From NCBI RefSeq assembly GCF_041146395.1, contig NC_090989.1, forward strand, positions 223,418,843 through 223,482,842: a DNA stretch of 64,000 nt, given 5' to 3'. Made by a program: the position numbers and the translations under genes. Each line of letters opens with the position of its first letter. Position 1 is the stretch's first letter. The notes beneath the pieces are model-generated. The model was not told where the DNA came from, ran no database searches, and saw only the letters and a program-made list of their open reading frames with translations. Positions 61,701-64,000 of the stretch are shown piece after piece. Source of the stretch: Eulemur rufifrons. Taxonomy: Eukaryota; Chordata; Mammalia; Primates; Lemuridae.

Positions 61701-62870
61701 ATAACTAATACTCATTTCACAGAAAGGAGACTGAAGTCAGAAAAGTAAAGTAACTTGGTCAAGGTAATACAAGTCTGGGCACCAGACCAGCCATGGATCC
61801 AATCACTCTAACAACTCAGAACACCTTAGCAAGCATGATGGCTACTTCCAAGCAGTTGGCCTGGGTCCCGTCAACCCAGCTCAGTACCTCTTCTGCGGAG
61901 ACTTGGTAAGGAAAGGGTGCAGGAAGGGAGTTGCGTCAGACTTTATTTCTGGCTCTTTCAATAGTCAGTTTTAGGCACTGATGCACAAGTTCCCTAATGG
62001 CTGTGCCTCTGTTAACACACACGGAAAAGGGGATCCTGACACTTGCCTCACTGAGGGTTAACAGTGTGTTGGATATCGTGCTAAGTGCTTTGTGGCTATT
62101 GCCTAGTAATCCTTGAAACCCTACACAATCCCTTTCTCACATATGAAAATATAAAGCATGAGAGATCAAGGGGCTGCCCATGGCAAGCCCCTATGGCTAA
62201 TAGTTGGCTGATCACAATCTGAATCTAGATCTGCATGAGTCCAATTTTAACAAGATATGAGGGGAAACAAAAACAAAAACAGCAGATAATTATATTTAAG
62301 ACCTCTATGTTCATTGCTCTGGTACACTAAGCAATAAGCTATAAACATACCATTCTTATTTGTAATTACAAATAAGCCATTAATAAGCCAAAAAGGAAGG
62401 TGCTAATTTGGCGAGACAGACAAAGCCCTGTCTACCCTATGATTTTAAACCTGACTAAGCCCATATAACATTAAAACACAGCTTCACTTTAAAAAACAAA
62501 CAAACATGAAAACCACCACCCCATAATATCATAGGTACCAAGATAAAGATGATTATAAACTGCTTTGTCAAAAGGCAGGTTAGAAGACCAATTATTAGAG
62601 TTGCTCAGCTACATGCTGCCAGCAGGGTGGGCCCCATGTGAAACATACAAGGTAAACTTGTTTCCTCCCAGACCTCAGGCACAAAGAGGGGATGGCTCAC
62701 ACAGAAGAGAGAGACACAATGTTTCCGCTGTACATCAATTAGCCTGGTTAAACCCATAAAGCCAGTAAACCTACATAAAGAGTCCTGAGCTTCAAAGGCA
62801 CGCCTTTCCTATAGAATCAGGGAATAAATGCAAGACTGTAAAGACCCTAGCCCTTACTTACCACATTGCC
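61701..62870. other. TJP2: TJP2 intron 1 segment
   Basis: 62,040-62,240 resembles MIR/L2 sequence. A 22-bp perfect palindrome lies at 62,355-62,376. No gene. Confidence 0.4.
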
Positions 62871-62871
62871 A

Positions 62872-62995
62872 ATTGCTCAGAGCTTGTTAGAACTGCAGAA
62901 TCTCAAGCCCTAATTTGAATTTGTTGGTAAGAATATACATTTTAACTAAAGCCCCCATGTGATTAATATGCACATTAAAGTTTGAGAGGCACCTG
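62872..62995 (-). mobile_element. MER5-type hAT-Charlie DNA element
   Basis: 'cagagcttgttagaactgca', 'gaatctcaagccctaatttg' and 'cattaaagtttgagaggcac' match MER5 in the orientation opposite to the copy at 36,904. Confidence 0.6.
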
Positions 62996-63039
62996 GCTAG
63001 CAATACTCTCCCGTAGAAGTTTCTGTCATGATGACAATG

Positions 63040-63175
63040 TTCTACAGCTGTGCTGTCCAACGCAGTAACCACTGGGTACACATGGCTATTGAGCACTTGA
63101 AATTCGGCTACTGCAACTGAGGAACTGAATATTTAACTTTATTTTATTTTAGTTAATTTGTAAATAACCACATTT
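63040..63175 (+). mobile_element. hAT-like DNA transposon fragment
   Basis: 'gtaaccactgggtacacatg' and 'gctattgagcacttgaaatt' match a common hAT-type mammalian repeat whose exact name I cannot give. Confidence 0.4.
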
Positions 63176-64000
63176 ACTATAGAATTTATTACCCATAGTC
63201 CTAGCAGTCATTAAAAGAGTATCCAATTTTCTGCTATGATAACTAACACTATGGCAAACATTGTTGTGCCTATAGCTTCCCCCCACCCCTGTATTTTCTA
63301 GTTAATTCTGGATTAAAGGGCATAAACATTTCTAAGTCTCTTCGTGTGAAATGACCTATTACTTTTAGCAATTTACTAGTACTGCAGCCATGAACCAAAT
63401 GCCAGGTTTTTTAAATGCCAGTTCAAGAAGAATAAAAGAAATACTATTTATTTTCAGAAACCATACTTATTTTTATACTTCAAGGATCCTTTTGGTAATC
63501 TTAAAATTTTTCCTACAAGAAAAAAAGATTGCAAGGTGGGGGGGGGAGATTGTGAACTCCTTATGTAGGCACATCAATAAAACAGCAACGACACTTTGAA
63601 GACGTTAATCAGCTCTCAGTAAGAAAGACAATTTTATTTTAAACCATTAATCTATGGATAAAATTAAAAAGCTTACGGTTTAGGGTTTCAAGTGCATAAG
63701 TATTTGTTATATATTTGAAATATCACAAACTTGATTAACTGAATGTGTTATTACATGGTATAGTTAGCACAATAATGAGCATCCACTGCACCTAATGGAA
63801 ATCAGCACCAAAAAAAAAGCAACTGCTCCATCCTACTGGAACATACTCCATCCAGGGTAGTGGCAGCTAAGACAAGAGGCAGGGTGGGGAAAGGTGAGGT
63901 TTCCTGTATCAACCTCCCATCCAGATGAAATGTGGGAGCCAAAGCCAAGCCAGTGAAAATACTGAAAATGCAAATCAACAAGCCTTACTAATTATTTTGA
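63176..64000. other. TJP2: TJP2 intron 1, window end
   Basis: AT-rich, no recognised element. The intron continues past the window; no first exon or CpG-rich promoter is seen. Confidence 0.45.

Overview
This is vertebrate nuclear DNA, from a primate. The dimeric Alu elements are primate-specific. Three of them (7.3, 11.3 and 25.1 kb) carry an extra A/T-rich segment between the monomers that I associate with strepsirrhine (lemur/loris) Alus, so a lemur-like strepsirrhine is my best guess. Old MIR, MER5, Tigger, LTR-like and LINE-1 relics fill most of the rest.

The window holds one protein-coding gene that I can support: TJP2 (tight junction protein ZO-2), on the minus strand. I placed 22 coding exons between 48,490 and 12,770. 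All 21 internal junctions join in frame. From the internal start codon at 48,481 to the stop at 12,770 the exons encode 1,170 residues, close to the 1,167 I remember for human isoform C. The protein order is PDZ1 (exons 2-4), a basic Ser/Arg-rich linker (exon 5), PDZ2 (6-7), a linker (8-10), PDZ3 (11-12), SH3 (13-14), an inactive guanylate-kinase-like domain (14-18), an acidic segment (19), a proline-rich tail (20-22) and a C-terminal TEL PDZ ligand (23). Exon numbers assume one upstream exon (the isoform-A first exon, about 20 residues in human), which is not in this window.

Layout: 1-11,940 lies downstream of the gene and has no supported gene, only relics of LTR, LINE, MIR and Alu elements. 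11,940-12,769 is the 3'UTR. 12,770-48,490 holds exons and introns. 48,491-64,000 is the 3' part of intron 1, again mostly old repeats, with no CpG-rich promoter visible.

I found no undescribed biological system. The observations most worth checking are a perfect 19-bp inverted repeat 23 nt upstream of the exon 6 acceptor, an apparent GC-AG intron after exon 2, a 60-bp coding repeat in the SR-rich linker, and a 30-base G run in intron 12. Comparisons with human ZO-2 and with repeat consensus sequences are from memory; no search was run.
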